Source: Leptospiraceae bacterium | Lineage (GTDB): Bacteria > Spirochaetota > Leptospiria > Turneriellales > Turneriellaceae | Assembly (NCBI GenBank): GCA_025055765.1 | Contig: JANWWS010000013.1 | Location: 62,001-126,000 of the forward strand | Length of the DNA stretch: 64,000 bases | Reading direction: 5' to 3' | Shown here: positions 46,334-53,841 of the stretch, in pieces | How positions within the stretch are numbered: the first letter of the stretch is position 1 | Layout of the letters: every line of letters starts with the position of its first letter | Notes under the pieces: generated by a model | What the model was told of the DNA's origin: nothing | What the model saw: the letters and a program-made list of their open reading frames with translations, nothing else | Databases searched by the model: none | Program-made: the position numbers and the translations under genes

Positions 46334-48685
46334 ATGAAGTTTACTTGGAGTTGGCAAATCTTCCGTAGTCGCTGGGCTTATGCCATCTATGTTTTTCTCC
46401 TCGCAGGAGCTCTCTCCTACACCCCAAGTTGGTTCTTTGCTCAGGAAATATTGGCGTGGCAAGACCTTATTTTGCTAGGAAAGGCTTTAGGTTTTCTGGG
46501 GCTTTTAGGTTTACTTTTTCTCATCACTATTTCTGCAAACTACTTTGGTTTGGAGAGAACTCGCACCATGGGCTTACTTATTGGGTTTAGTATGGCCCTC
46601 CTCTTTATAGGCATTCACTCAAGTCTAAAACTACTAGAACCCATTGAGGAAGCTTCCCTTGACTTTCGTTTTCGTCTTTCTGCTGGGGAGATTACGGAGA
46701 TCCCCATTGAATCAGGTACGGTTATCCAGCGCAAAAACCCAAGAGCCCACCCTGCCATTCAAATCGTAGGAATTACTACCGAGACAGTTAAAGAATTTGG
46801 TGGATTTCCTTTTTCTTGGAAATATTATGCACGCTATTTAAAAGCCCTCAAAGATTCTAATCTCAACACCGTTATGTTTGATATTTTCTTCCTGGATAGT
46901 CAAAAAAATACATTTGAACTCGATGGGAAAACAATAACACTCAGCGAAATCATGCGCGAGCACGGAAAAGTAATTGTGGACTACGGCTTTGAGACAGACC
47001 CACGAAAATTATATGATTTTGAACAGGCAAGAGGTCAAGACAAAGAATTACAGGAGAGACTTCGCGAATTAGAGCGCTTCCGCATCCCCGACCGCAATAT
47101 CATACCCACCCCTTACCTCCAAGGACCAGAATGGGTAGCCTACCCCGATCCCCCCTTAGCAGAGATCACTCGCTCGGTAAACGCCATTGGCGCCGCCAAT
47201 GTCAAGTATGCACCGGGGAGTAAAAACTACAAAATGCCCATGGTCATTAAATGGGAAAACAGGCTTTACCCCTCTATTTCGCTTCTACTCGCCTGCCACT
47301 ACTTTGGCATTGATGTTACCCGTGATGTGGAAGTAAAGTTGGGAGAATATGTCCTGCTCAAGAATATCCCTGAGAAAAAGGTGCAATGGGACCCATTGAG
47401 TGAAGAAAAAGCAGACATCATGACAAAGCCTAATCCCCAACGCGAAATCCGCATACCTATTGACGAAGAAGGGCTCATGTATATTAACTTTATTGGTGGG
47501 GCTTTTTCCTTTCCCTCGGAGCCTTTGCATGAAATAGTACGCGCAGAAGAGGAAAATCCCGGCACCTACTCCCAAAAACAAAACCCCTTTGTTTTTAAAG
47601 ACAAAATGCTACTAACCGCCATGTATTATGCGACAGGGGTAGCTCGAGATATCCACCCCGGACCTTTTGGCCTTGTCGCTGGTATTGAACACCACGCCAA
47701 TGCCTTAAATACAATTTTACAGCAAGACTTTATGTATCATGCTCCGCCATGGCTTGACTACCTCATCTTGCTTTTTGTGGGACTTTTGGTGGGTTTTCTG
47801 GTGCCCCGCTACAACACCATTTCAGTTCTGCTCTACATTGCCCTTTTCAGTGTGCTTTTTGTTATAGAAGTATTTCTTGTCTTTAATGTCTTAAATTACG
47901 TACATACTTTCTTTGTTCCCTTTATTGAAATGACATTGACTCTAATTACTATTGTGGCCTATAAGTCTTTCACAGAAGAAGAAAAAGTAAAATACATTAA
48001 GAACACCTTCAGCAAATTTGTTTCTAAAGAGGTAGTAAACGAGCTTTTAGCGAATCCCGATCTCTTAAAATTGGGTGGCGAGAAAAAGGAAATTACCGTA
48101 TTTTTTTCCGATGTACGGGGCTTTACGACTATTTCGGAATCTCTCTCCCCAGAAAACCTCGTGACTCTACTAAACGACTATCTTTCTGTTATGACTGATA
48201 TTATTATAGAATACCGCGGCACTATCGACAAATATATGGGAGATGCCATCATGGCTTTTTGGGGAGCACCTATCCCCGAAAAAGACCATGCCTACCTGGC
48301 TTGCCTGGCGGCGCTCAAGCAGGTCAAAGAACTTGCTAAGTTACAAGAAAAATGGCGAGAGCAAAATTGGCCTAAGCTCGATATTGGTGCTGGATTAAAT
48401 ACAGGAGAGGCTGTGGTTGGTAATATGGGCTCCTCCCGCCGCATGGACTACACGGTCATGGGAGATACCGTAAACCTGGCCTCTCGACTTGAAGGTGCAA
48501 ACAAAACGTACTATACCCATATCATTATTTCCGAGAGCACCTACGAAAAGGTGAAGGACCGAGTGGTTGTTCGGGAACTCGATTATATCCGCGTCAAGGG
48601 GAAACTTAAACCTGTAACTATCTATGAGCTTTTGGATATAAAAAATGAAGAAGATTTTGAAAAATACCGGGTAAAGAGTATTTAG
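46334..48685 (+). CDS. CHASE2-domain adenylate cyclase
   Basis: A 783-residue membrane protein: N-terminal helices (residues ~15-100), a CHASE2 sensory domain outside the cytoplasm (~95-475, FDIFFLDSQKN, EEGLMYINFIGG), further membrane helices (~475-555) and a C-terminal class III cyclase (~575-770). Metal residues are in VFFSDVRGFTTIS and GDAIMAFWGAP; Lys in KYMGDAIM and Asp in RRMDYTVMGDTVN match adenylyl rather than guanylyl specificity. It would make cAMP in answer to an outside signal. Its stop overlaps feoB by 4 bases. Confidence 0.92.
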   Translation: MKFTWSWQIFRSRWAYAIYVFLLAGALSYTPSWFFAQEILAWQDLILLGKALGFLGLLGLLFLITISANYFGLERTRTMGLLIGFSMALLFIGIHSSLKLLEPIEEASLDFRFRLSAGEITEIPIESGTVIQRKNPRAHPAIQIVGITTETVKEFGGFPFSWKYYARYLKALKDSNLNTVMFDIFFLDSQKNTFELDGKTITLSEIMREHGKVIVDYGFETDPRKLYDFEQARGQDKELQERLRELERFRIPDRNIIPTPYLQGPEWVAYPDPPLAEITRSVNAIGAANVKYAPGSKNYKMPMVIKWENRLYPSISLLLACHYFGIDVTRDVEVKLGEYVLLKNIPEKKVQWDPLSEEKADIMTKPNPQREIRIPIDEEGLMYINFIGGAFSFPSEPLHEIVRAEEENPGTYSQKQNPFVFKDKMLLTAMYYATGVARDIHPGPFGLVAGIEHHANALNTILQQDFMYHAPPWLDYLILLFVGLLVGFLVPRYNTISVLLYIALFSVLFVIEVFLVFNVLNYVHTFFVPFIEMTLTLITIVAYKSFTEEEKVKYIKNTFSKFVSKEVVNELLANPDLLKLGGEKKEITVFFSDVRGFTTISESLSPENLVTLLNDYLSVMTDIIIEYRGTIDKYMGDAIMAFWGAPIPEKDHAYLACLAALKQVKELAKLQEKWREQNWPKLDIGAGLNTGEAVVGNMGSSRRMDYTVMGDTVNLASRLEGANKTYYTHIIISESTYEKVKDRVVVRELDYIRVKGKLKPVTIYELLDIKNEEDFEKYRVKSI

Positions 48686-50745
48686 TTCCCGAGAAAATAA
48701 AGAGCTAGACGATAAGCAAGAAAAGCAAGTACATAGGCAAGAGCAGTCATGTAGATAAATAGAAACAAGGGCCAGCGCCAGCTTATGAGCTCCTTCTTCA
48801 CCACCGCAAGGGTACTCATACACTGAGCGCTTAAAGCAAAAAATACCAACAACGAGATAGCTACGGCTGGGTTAAAGGCAAAACCATCTTCTTTTTTTGT
48901 TCTTGGAAGCTTTTCTGCTAAAGATAAAGCTGTTTCTTCGTCGGCATCCTCCCCCACCTGATAGAGAATTCCTAAAGTAGAAATAATTAGTTCACGGGCA
49001 GGAAAAGCAGCTAAGACAGCCACAGATATCTTCCAATCAAAACCAAGAGGAGCAAAAAGAGGTTCCACAGCTCTACCCATTCTGCCAAGGAAACTCTGCT
49101 CTAAGGCAAAGGCCTTTTCTTTTATCGCCAGGAATCTTTCTTTTTCGCTTTCCTTTAAACCCTCTGGCATTTCCTTTAAAGTTTTCATATACCAACTCTG
49201 ATAAAGCGCATCTTCTTTTTTTATTTTGGGGAAATATGAAAAAAACCAAATGACAAGAGAAAATACTAAAATTACAGATCCTGCTGTAGTTATAAATTTT
49301 AAAGCTGCTGTTTTTACTTTGTAGTAAATATTTTTCCATTGGGGAAGTCGGTAATCGGGCAGCTCTAATAAAAAAGATGACCCTTCTTTGCGAAAAAGGC
49401 TTTTAGAGAAAAGATAAGCCATGGGTAAGGCCACGAGTGGCCCTAGGGCATGTATAGCTACAAAAGCTAATGCCGCTGCAAATTTACCATAAAAGGGTTC
49501 CACAAAGGCACTAATTAGTACCCAGTAAAGAGGAAGTCGAGAAGAACACGACATCAGGGGTGCAATGAGAATCGTGATGACTCGCTCTCGATGTTCTGCA
49601 ATCGTGCGTGTGGCCAGCACACCGGGGATGGCACAGGCAAAACTTGAGAGAAGTGGCACAAACGCCTTGCCGTTAAGGCCACTCCAGCCTAAGAGCTTGT
49701 CCATAAGAAAAGCCGCTCTTGCCAAGTAGCCACTTTCTTCCAAAAGTCCCAAAAAGAAGAAGAGAAACACTATTTGCGGAACAAAAACCAAGACAGATCC
49801 AACACCTTGGATTAGGCCATCTATGACAAGGGAGTGTAAAATGGGAACTTTTGCCAAGGGAGCCGCCGCAAAGTGAGCAAAGGTACCGAAAGTAAACTCA
49901 ATTAGCTCCATAAGAGGCTTGGCCCAAAAGTAAATAGCCTCAAAAATAAAAAACATCACAAGCGCAAAAACCCCCAAACCCCATACCGGATGAGTCACGA
50001 TTTTGTCTAACTTATCACTATAACTCTGGCTTTCCTTTCGCTCCTGGAGGTATACCCCTCTTAGCTTTTCTTCTATGATATGATAGCGAAGAGAAGCCGC
50101 TGCTTGATTTCCCAAGATCTCATCGAACAAGGCAAAATCTACGGCTTGCTTATGAAAACCACGGCTTTTCAGCTTCTTTTCAATGTCAGGAGGAAAGTTA
50201 ATACGAGCAGGAGGTGGTGGATTTTCTACATAGTGACAAATTTCTTTTTTTAGCCTTTGCAGATCCTCTTGATCGCGTAAATCCACATAGAGCACTGGTA
50301 TACCAAGACGGCTAGCTAAGAGATCTGTTTGAACACGCAGACCCTTTTTTTGCGCCAAGTCTTTCATGGTAAGCACAAGAACGGTAGGATAGGAAAGCTG
50401 CGCCAATTGCGTGTAGAGGTAAAGACTACGCTTGAGGGTAGTGACATCCGCTAAATATAAAACCAAATCAATGGACAAAAAATCCGCCTCTTTTCCCAGA
50501 AGTGTTCGAGCTGTTACCCCCTCTTCAGGAGAATAGGCTTTGAGACTGTAGCTCCCGGGAAGATCACTTAGCAAAATCTCGCGCCCAGCACAAAAAAAAA
50601 TGCCGCTTTTTTTCTCTACCGTAGATCCTGGGTAATTAGCAATATACTGTCTTGCCCCACAAAGTGCATTAAAAAGGGTGGATTTACCACTATTGGGGTT
50701 GCCAACTAAAGCAATATGGGCAATCTTTACTGGGTATTGACCCAT
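48682..50745 (-). CDS. feoB: Ferrous iron transporter FeoB
   Basis: A 687-residue inner-membrane protein. The N-terminal G domain has G1 GNPNSGKST, G3 DLPGSYSL, and G4-type MKDLAQ; the membrane domain (residues ~270-685) holds two Gate-type regions, including ALSSFACAIPGVLATR and LMSCSSRLPLYW. It takes up Fe2+ and follows feoA with a short overlap (19 bases), under the Fur box at 50986. Confidence 0.97.
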   Translation of the reverse strand: MGQYPVKIAHIALVGNPNSGKSTLFNALCGARQYIANYPGSTVEKKSGIFFCAGREILLSDLPGSYSLKAYSPEEGVTARTLLGKEADFLSIDLVLYLADVTTLKRSLYLYTQLAQLSYPTVLVLTMKDLAQKKGLRVQTDLLASRLGIPVLYVDLRDQEDLQRLKKEICHYVENPPPPARINFPPDIEKKLKSRGFHKQAVDFALFDEILGNQAAASLRYHIIEEKLRGVYLQERKESQSYSDKLDKIVTHPVWGLGVFALVMFFIFEAIYFWAKPLMELIEFTFGTFAHFAAAPLAKVPILHSLVIDGLIQGVGSVLVFVPQIVFLFFFLGLLEESGYLARAAFLMDKLLGWSGLNGKAFVPLLSSFACAIPGVLATRTIAEHRERVITILIAPLMSCSSRLPLYWVLISAFVEPFYGKFAAALAFVAIHALGPLVALPMAYLFSKSLFRKEGSSFLLELPDYRLPQWKNIYYKVKTAALKFITTAGSVILVFSLVIWFFSYFPKIKKEDALYQSWYMKTLKEMPEGLKESEKERFLAIKEKAFALEQSFLGRMGRAVEPLFAPLGFDWKISVAVLAAFPARELIISTLGILYQVGEDADEETALSLAEKLPRTKKEDGFAFNPAVAISLLVFFALSAQCMSTLAVVKKELISWRWPLFLFIYMTALAYVLAFLAYRLALYFLGN

Positions 50746-50951
50746 ACCGCCTCTGCATCTTTTCGGCGCAGACAGAGCCTATAGCCAAGAAGGGAAACCT
50801 CTATGGGATCACCCCATGGCGCCTTGTTCTTAAGCTCAACATATTCTCCCGGCACAAAACCTAGTTCCATGAGCCTTGGGGCTATGGCCGAGGACTCTAT
50901 TTGGCTGATTTGGCCCTTTTCTCCTAAGGCTAACTCAGATAGACGCACCAT
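50727..50951 (-). CDS. feoA: FeoA, ferrous iron transport accessory protein
   Basis: A 74-residue SH3-like cytoplasmic protein (LSELALGEKGQISQIE, RLMELGFVPGEYVELKNK). The ATG at 50951 is chosen because it gives the usual ~75-residue length; an upstream ATT-type or longer frame to 50984 would add 11 unlikely residues and run next to the Fur box. It is first in the feoAB operon. Confidence 0.93.
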   Translation of the reverse strand: MVRLSELALGEKGQISQIESSAIAPRLMELGFVPGEYVELKNKAPWGDPIEVSLLGYRLCLRRKDAEAVWVNTQ

Positions 50952-50985
50952 AGCCCGCCCTAAGCTCCTCTCTATTATTGTCAAC

Positions 50986-51004
50986 GAAAATGAAAATCAT
51001 TTTC
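50986..51004 (-). promoter_or_regulatory. Fur box upstream of feoAB
   Basis: The 19-base site GAAAATGAAAATCATTTTC matches the classical Fur consensus (GATAATGATAATCATTATC) at 16 of 19 positions. It sits 35 bases upstream of the feoA ATG, where it would cover the likely promoter. Iron-dependent Fur repression of feoAB is known in many bacteria. Confidence 0.85.
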
Positions 51005-51014
51005 AACTCAAAAG

Positions 51015-51028
51015 TGAACAAATGTTCA
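51015..51028. promoter_or_regulatory. TGAAC-N4-GTTCA palindrome
   Basis: A perfect palindrome TGAACAAATGTTCA lies between the Fur box and the hydrolase promoter. The GAAC-N4-GTTC core equals the Firmicutes-type LexA box, but no lexA or other SOS gene is visible, so this may be any operator. It is 41 bases upstream of the hydrolase ATG. Confidence 0.4.
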
Positions 51029-51035
51029 AAAAAGC

Positions 51036-51062
51036 TTGCCTTTATATCGCCCCACATATAAT
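51036..51062 (+). promoter_or_regulatory. Candidate promoter for the alpha/beta hydrolase
   Basis: A perfect TATAAT at 51057-51062 is preceded by TTGCCT at 51036-51041 (15-base spacer). The expected start point is at or next to the ATG at 51069, implying a leaderless transcript. Confidence 0.45.
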
Positions 51063-51068
51063 AACGCC

Positions 51069-52031
51069 ATGTATAACTCTGCCTTTGCTTTCGAAAAATT
51101 TCTAGCGGAGAGGTGGGAAAGTCTGCCTCTGCAGGGTCTTGAAAGTTGGGGAAAGAAACTTGCGTTTTCGATTTTAGAAAGAGTAGTTAACTATAAAAAG
51201 AAGACCGTTACTTTTGACGCAACTTCCTACGAATGCCTTTTCTTAGGCGATCCTAAAAACAGGCCATTTGTGTGGCTTCATGGGTTCAGTGATAATAAAT
51301 ACAGTTTCTCCCGAGTGGCCATGAAATTGAGTCGCAAATTTTATGTGGTCATTCCCGATCTTCCAGGCTTTGACAACAGTACACAACTCATCCACCAAGA
51401 ATATAATTTAGACTACTACACCGCCTACGTCGCCGCCCTTTTTCAGCAACTCGAACTAAAAGACGCTATCTTAGCGGGTAACTCCTTGGGTGGTGCCATT
51501 GCCCTGCAACTAGCCGCCCAACGTGGGGAGCTTGTCTCTCACATTATGCCAGTTAACACTGCAGGAGTTTTAGGCCCAACTTTACGAGGATTTTATAGAG
51601 AACTACTCTCGGGCCATAATATCTTTCACATCACAAGTTATCGGGATTTTGAATACTTTTTAGGCCGAATATTCTACCGCCTTCCCCCCCTGCCCTTTCC
51701 CTTGAAGCTTTTTGTGTATCGCGAGTTGCGCCACAATTCCTTTTGGTATAACAAACTTATGAGCGACCTAACCCATGGTCTTTTTGGAGCCGAGGGACTT
51801 AAGGAAGCTCGCCAATACAAAAACTTTGGTCTTGATAATATGCTTTCCCAAGTTAACTGCCCTACAGATATCATTTGGGGAGAACAAGACTCGCTCTTCC
51901 CTCTAGAGCTTGGCTACTACCTCACGGAAAAAATAAGAAAAGCTTCTTTGCACATTATTACCAATTGTGGCCACTGCCCACATCTAGAAGCACCCGAGCA
52001 TCTTGCTCATCTTTTTTTAAAACTTGCCTAA
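51069..52031 (+). CDS. Alpha/beta hydrolase
   Basis: A 320-residue enzyme of the alpha/beta fold. The oxyanion-region LHGFSDNKYSFS, nucleophile elbow GNSLGG (Ser ~140), acid in WGEQDSLFPLE and His in CGHCPHLEAPE form a credible catalytic triad. There is no signal peptide. Substrate unknown (esterase or lipase-like). The ATG at 51069 is used; a TTG at 51036 lies within the likely promoter. Its stop overlaps the FliG-like gene by four bases. Confidence 0.87.
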   Translation: MYNSAFAFEKFLAERWESLPLQGLESWGKKLAFSILERVVNYKKKTVTFDATSYECLFLGDPKNRPFVWLHGFSDNKYSFSRVAMKLSRKFYVVIPDLPGFDNSTQLIHQEYNLDYYTAYVAALFQQLELKDAILAGNSLGGAIALQLAAQRGELVSHIMPVNTAGVLGPTLRGFYRELLSGHNIFHITSYRDFEYFLGRIFYRLPPLPFPLKLFVYRELRHNSFWYNKLMSDLTHGLFGAEGLKEARQYKNFGLDNMLSQVNCPTDIIWGEQDSLFPLELGYYLTEKIRKASLHIITNCGHCPHLEAPEHLAHLFLKLA

Positions 52032-53035
52032 TAGATATACTCGTCTTCGTCTCGAGCAAAAAAAAGCTTGCCCTCCTCCCTCAATTTTTCTGCCATCTGC
52101 ATGATTTGCCTACGATGGTATTCTACCTCACGCAAGGGCAGAGGACCTAAGTTTTCCATTTCATCGGCAATATCTTTAGCTCGGTTGATGGAGACACTGT
52201 TAAAGATATGCTGCCTTAAGTCTCTTCCCGCTCCTTTCAAAGCCCGCGCCCAAACTCCTGGATCGGGGATCATCTCGTGCAAGAGCCTTATTCCCTCGCG
52301 TCTTACCTCAAGTAAATCAGAGAAGGTAAATAGCTTTTCTCTAAGCCGCTCGCCAAGCTCAGGCATCTCTCGTTGCAAACTTTCTAAGAGTTCTACTTCT
52401 TTTTCAGGACTCATATGCCTTAAAATTTGCGACAAAATTTCCTCGCCATCCACCTTGGATTCCAGATGGTTCTCTTCAGATAGCTTTTCGAGTTCCTCAA
52501 CAAGCTTGGCAGCAAGTCTCTCGAGAGCCTCTGGTGAGATCTTTTGCGTTTTTGCAATGCGACGAGCAACGGCTGCTTTTCTAGAATCATCGAGAAAAGA
52601 CAAAATCTTCGCTGCATAAGCCGGCTCTAAAACCGCCAGAGTAACCGCCACTATCTGATCACTCTCCTTTTCAAGAACCTTTGCCACAAGCTCTACTGGA
52701 TATTCCTGAAGAGCTCTTAACTTTTGAGTAAATTCCCTGCGACTAAGTCTCTCCAGGATCTCCTGAGCCTTTTCTGGACCAAGTGCCTTCGTTAAAAGCT
52801 CCTCTGCTTTTTCTTTCCCCCCCTCAAGCTCTTCTCGTCGGCGCTCCATTTCATCCTTAAGTTTTGCGAGAGCTGCCTGCTTCTCTTGCGCGCTAATGTG
52901 CTTTATAGACAACACAGCCTTGATAAGTTTTTCAGCCTCTTCGGGGCTCAGTTTTTGTAAGACTCGCCCTGCAGTTTCGGGACCGAGGGAGATCAGGGCA
53001 ATTGCAGCTTGTCTTATTTTATCATTTTCTGCCAA
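52028..53035 (-). CDS. Divergent FliG-like protein
   Basis: A 335-residue protein with the three-domain arrangement of FliG, the flagellar rotor switch protein. The middle and C-terminal domains are recognisable (VAVTLAVLEPAYAAKILSFLDD, ALKGAGRDLRQHIFNSVS, ENLGPLPLREVEYHRRQIM). The EHPQ motif is ESDQ, and the conserved DDRSIQ before the torque helix is RREGIR. No flagellar genes adjoin; instead the three genes before it form a partner-switching set. It could be a second FliG tuned by that pathway or have a non-rotor role. Confidence 0.82.
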   Translation of the reverse strand: MAENDKIRQAAIALISLGPETAGRVLQKLSPEEAEKLIKAVLSIKHISAQEKQAALAKLKDEMERRREELEGGKEKAEELLTKALGPEKAQEILERLSRREFTQKLRALQEYPVELVAKVLEKESDQIVAVTLAVLEPAYAAKILSFLDDSRKAAVARRIAKTQKISPEALERLAAKLVEELEKLSEENHLESKVDGEEILSQILRHMSPEKEVELLESLQREMPELGERLREKLFTFSDLLEVRREGIRLLHEMIPDPGVWARALKGAGRDLRQHIFNSVSINRAKDIADEMENLGPLPLREVEYHRRQIMQMAEKLREEGKLFFARDEDEYIY

Positions 53036-53043
53036 GGACTTTC

Positions 53044-53373
53044 CTATGAGGCAAGAGCTTCTTCTTCTGTTTCGTAAATATCAAACATATCCATGAGTTC
53101 CACTACTTCAAAGATCTTACGCACCGGACTATTGAGTTGGCATAATTTAAGTCGCCTAGAGTTAGCCTTAAGTATACGCATGACCGCCACAAGGACTCTT
53201 AAGCCACTTGAAGACATATATTCAACTTCTGCTAAGTTGATAACCACATCTCCTTTGGGGTGCTTTTCCAAAATCTCGTTAATCTCCCTCTCCACCTCGG
53301 CACTTAATTGCACATCGAGGCGGCCACGCAAATATATTATTAGTTGCTCACCAACCTGCTTTGTGCGGATCAT
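53044..53373 (-). CDS. STAS-domain anti-sigma factor antagonist-like protein
   Basis: A 109-residue single STAS domain (RsbV/SpoIIAA type). The phosphorylation site is in EVEYMSSSGLRVLVAV (Ser near 57-58), and the N-terminal LIIYLRGRLDV and CQLNSPVRKIFEVVEL fit the family. Such proteins bind the kinase in their unphosphorylated form. It lies 30 bases after the RsbW-like gene and 8 before the FliG-like gene. Confidence 0.92.
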   Translation of the reverse strand: MIRTKQVGEQLIIYLRGRLDVQLSAEVEREINEILEKHPKGDVVINLAEVEYMSSSGLRVLVAVMRILKANSRRLKLCQLNSPVRKIFEVVELMDMFDIYETEEEALAS

Positions 53374-53403
53374 TTACCCCCCTGGTCATGTTACAAATAA
53401 ACC

Positions 53404-53841
53404 TCAAGATGACAACCTTTTGAGCAAAATGGTTCTATTTTCCCCATCACGACATTGATAACGGATTCGGCTCATGAGACTACGCATAAGGTGCACACCA
53501 AAACCCCCTCTGCGTTTGCCCGCTAGGTTTAAACGAATATCCGGCAAGGGAACCTTAGCCATATCAAAAGAAATACCTCGGTCCCGCAATATAACTTCCA
53601 CTACGTTTCTTTTCTTGCGCAAGGTTAGTTCAATAGTGTCACTTTTGCGCCGTGCTTCATCAACTGGTCCATATGCATGTAGGATAATATTAGTCGCCGC
53701 TTCATCACAAGCCAAGACTATGTCATCAAGGTCCTCTCTCGATACCCCCCAATTGCTTAGGGTTGATTCCACAAAGCTTTTTACTTTAGGAATTTCTTTT
53801 ACGTCAACCTGAAAATTGTGACGAACGACAAACATATTCAC
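53404..53841 (-). CDS. RsbW-like serine kinase / anti-sigma factor
   Basis: A 145-residue HATPase of the GHKL family. The N-box is DEAATNIILHAYG, G1 is DRGISFD, and G2 is GGFGVHLMRSLM. These kinases phosphorylate STAS antagonists and sequester a target, classically a sigma factor; no sigma gene is adjacent. Its start overlaps the phosphatase gene stop by four bases. Confidence 0.9.
   Translation of the reverse strand: MNMFVVRHNFQVDVKEIPKVKSFVESTLSNWGVSREDLDDIVLACDEAATNIILHAYGPVDEARRKSDTIELTLRKKRNVVEVILRDRGISFDMAKVPLPDIRLNLAGKRRGGFGVHLMRSLMSRIRYQCRDGENRTILLKRLSS

Noticed and set aside
48395-48823. 142-residue frame opposite the cyclase C-terminus
   Set aside because: Cys-rich but purely a complement of the cyclase active-site region; no start signal.
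52068-52619. 183-residue frame opposite the FliG-like gene
   Set aside because: Shadow of a Glu/Leu-rich helical gene; Ser-rich translation with no motif or start signal.
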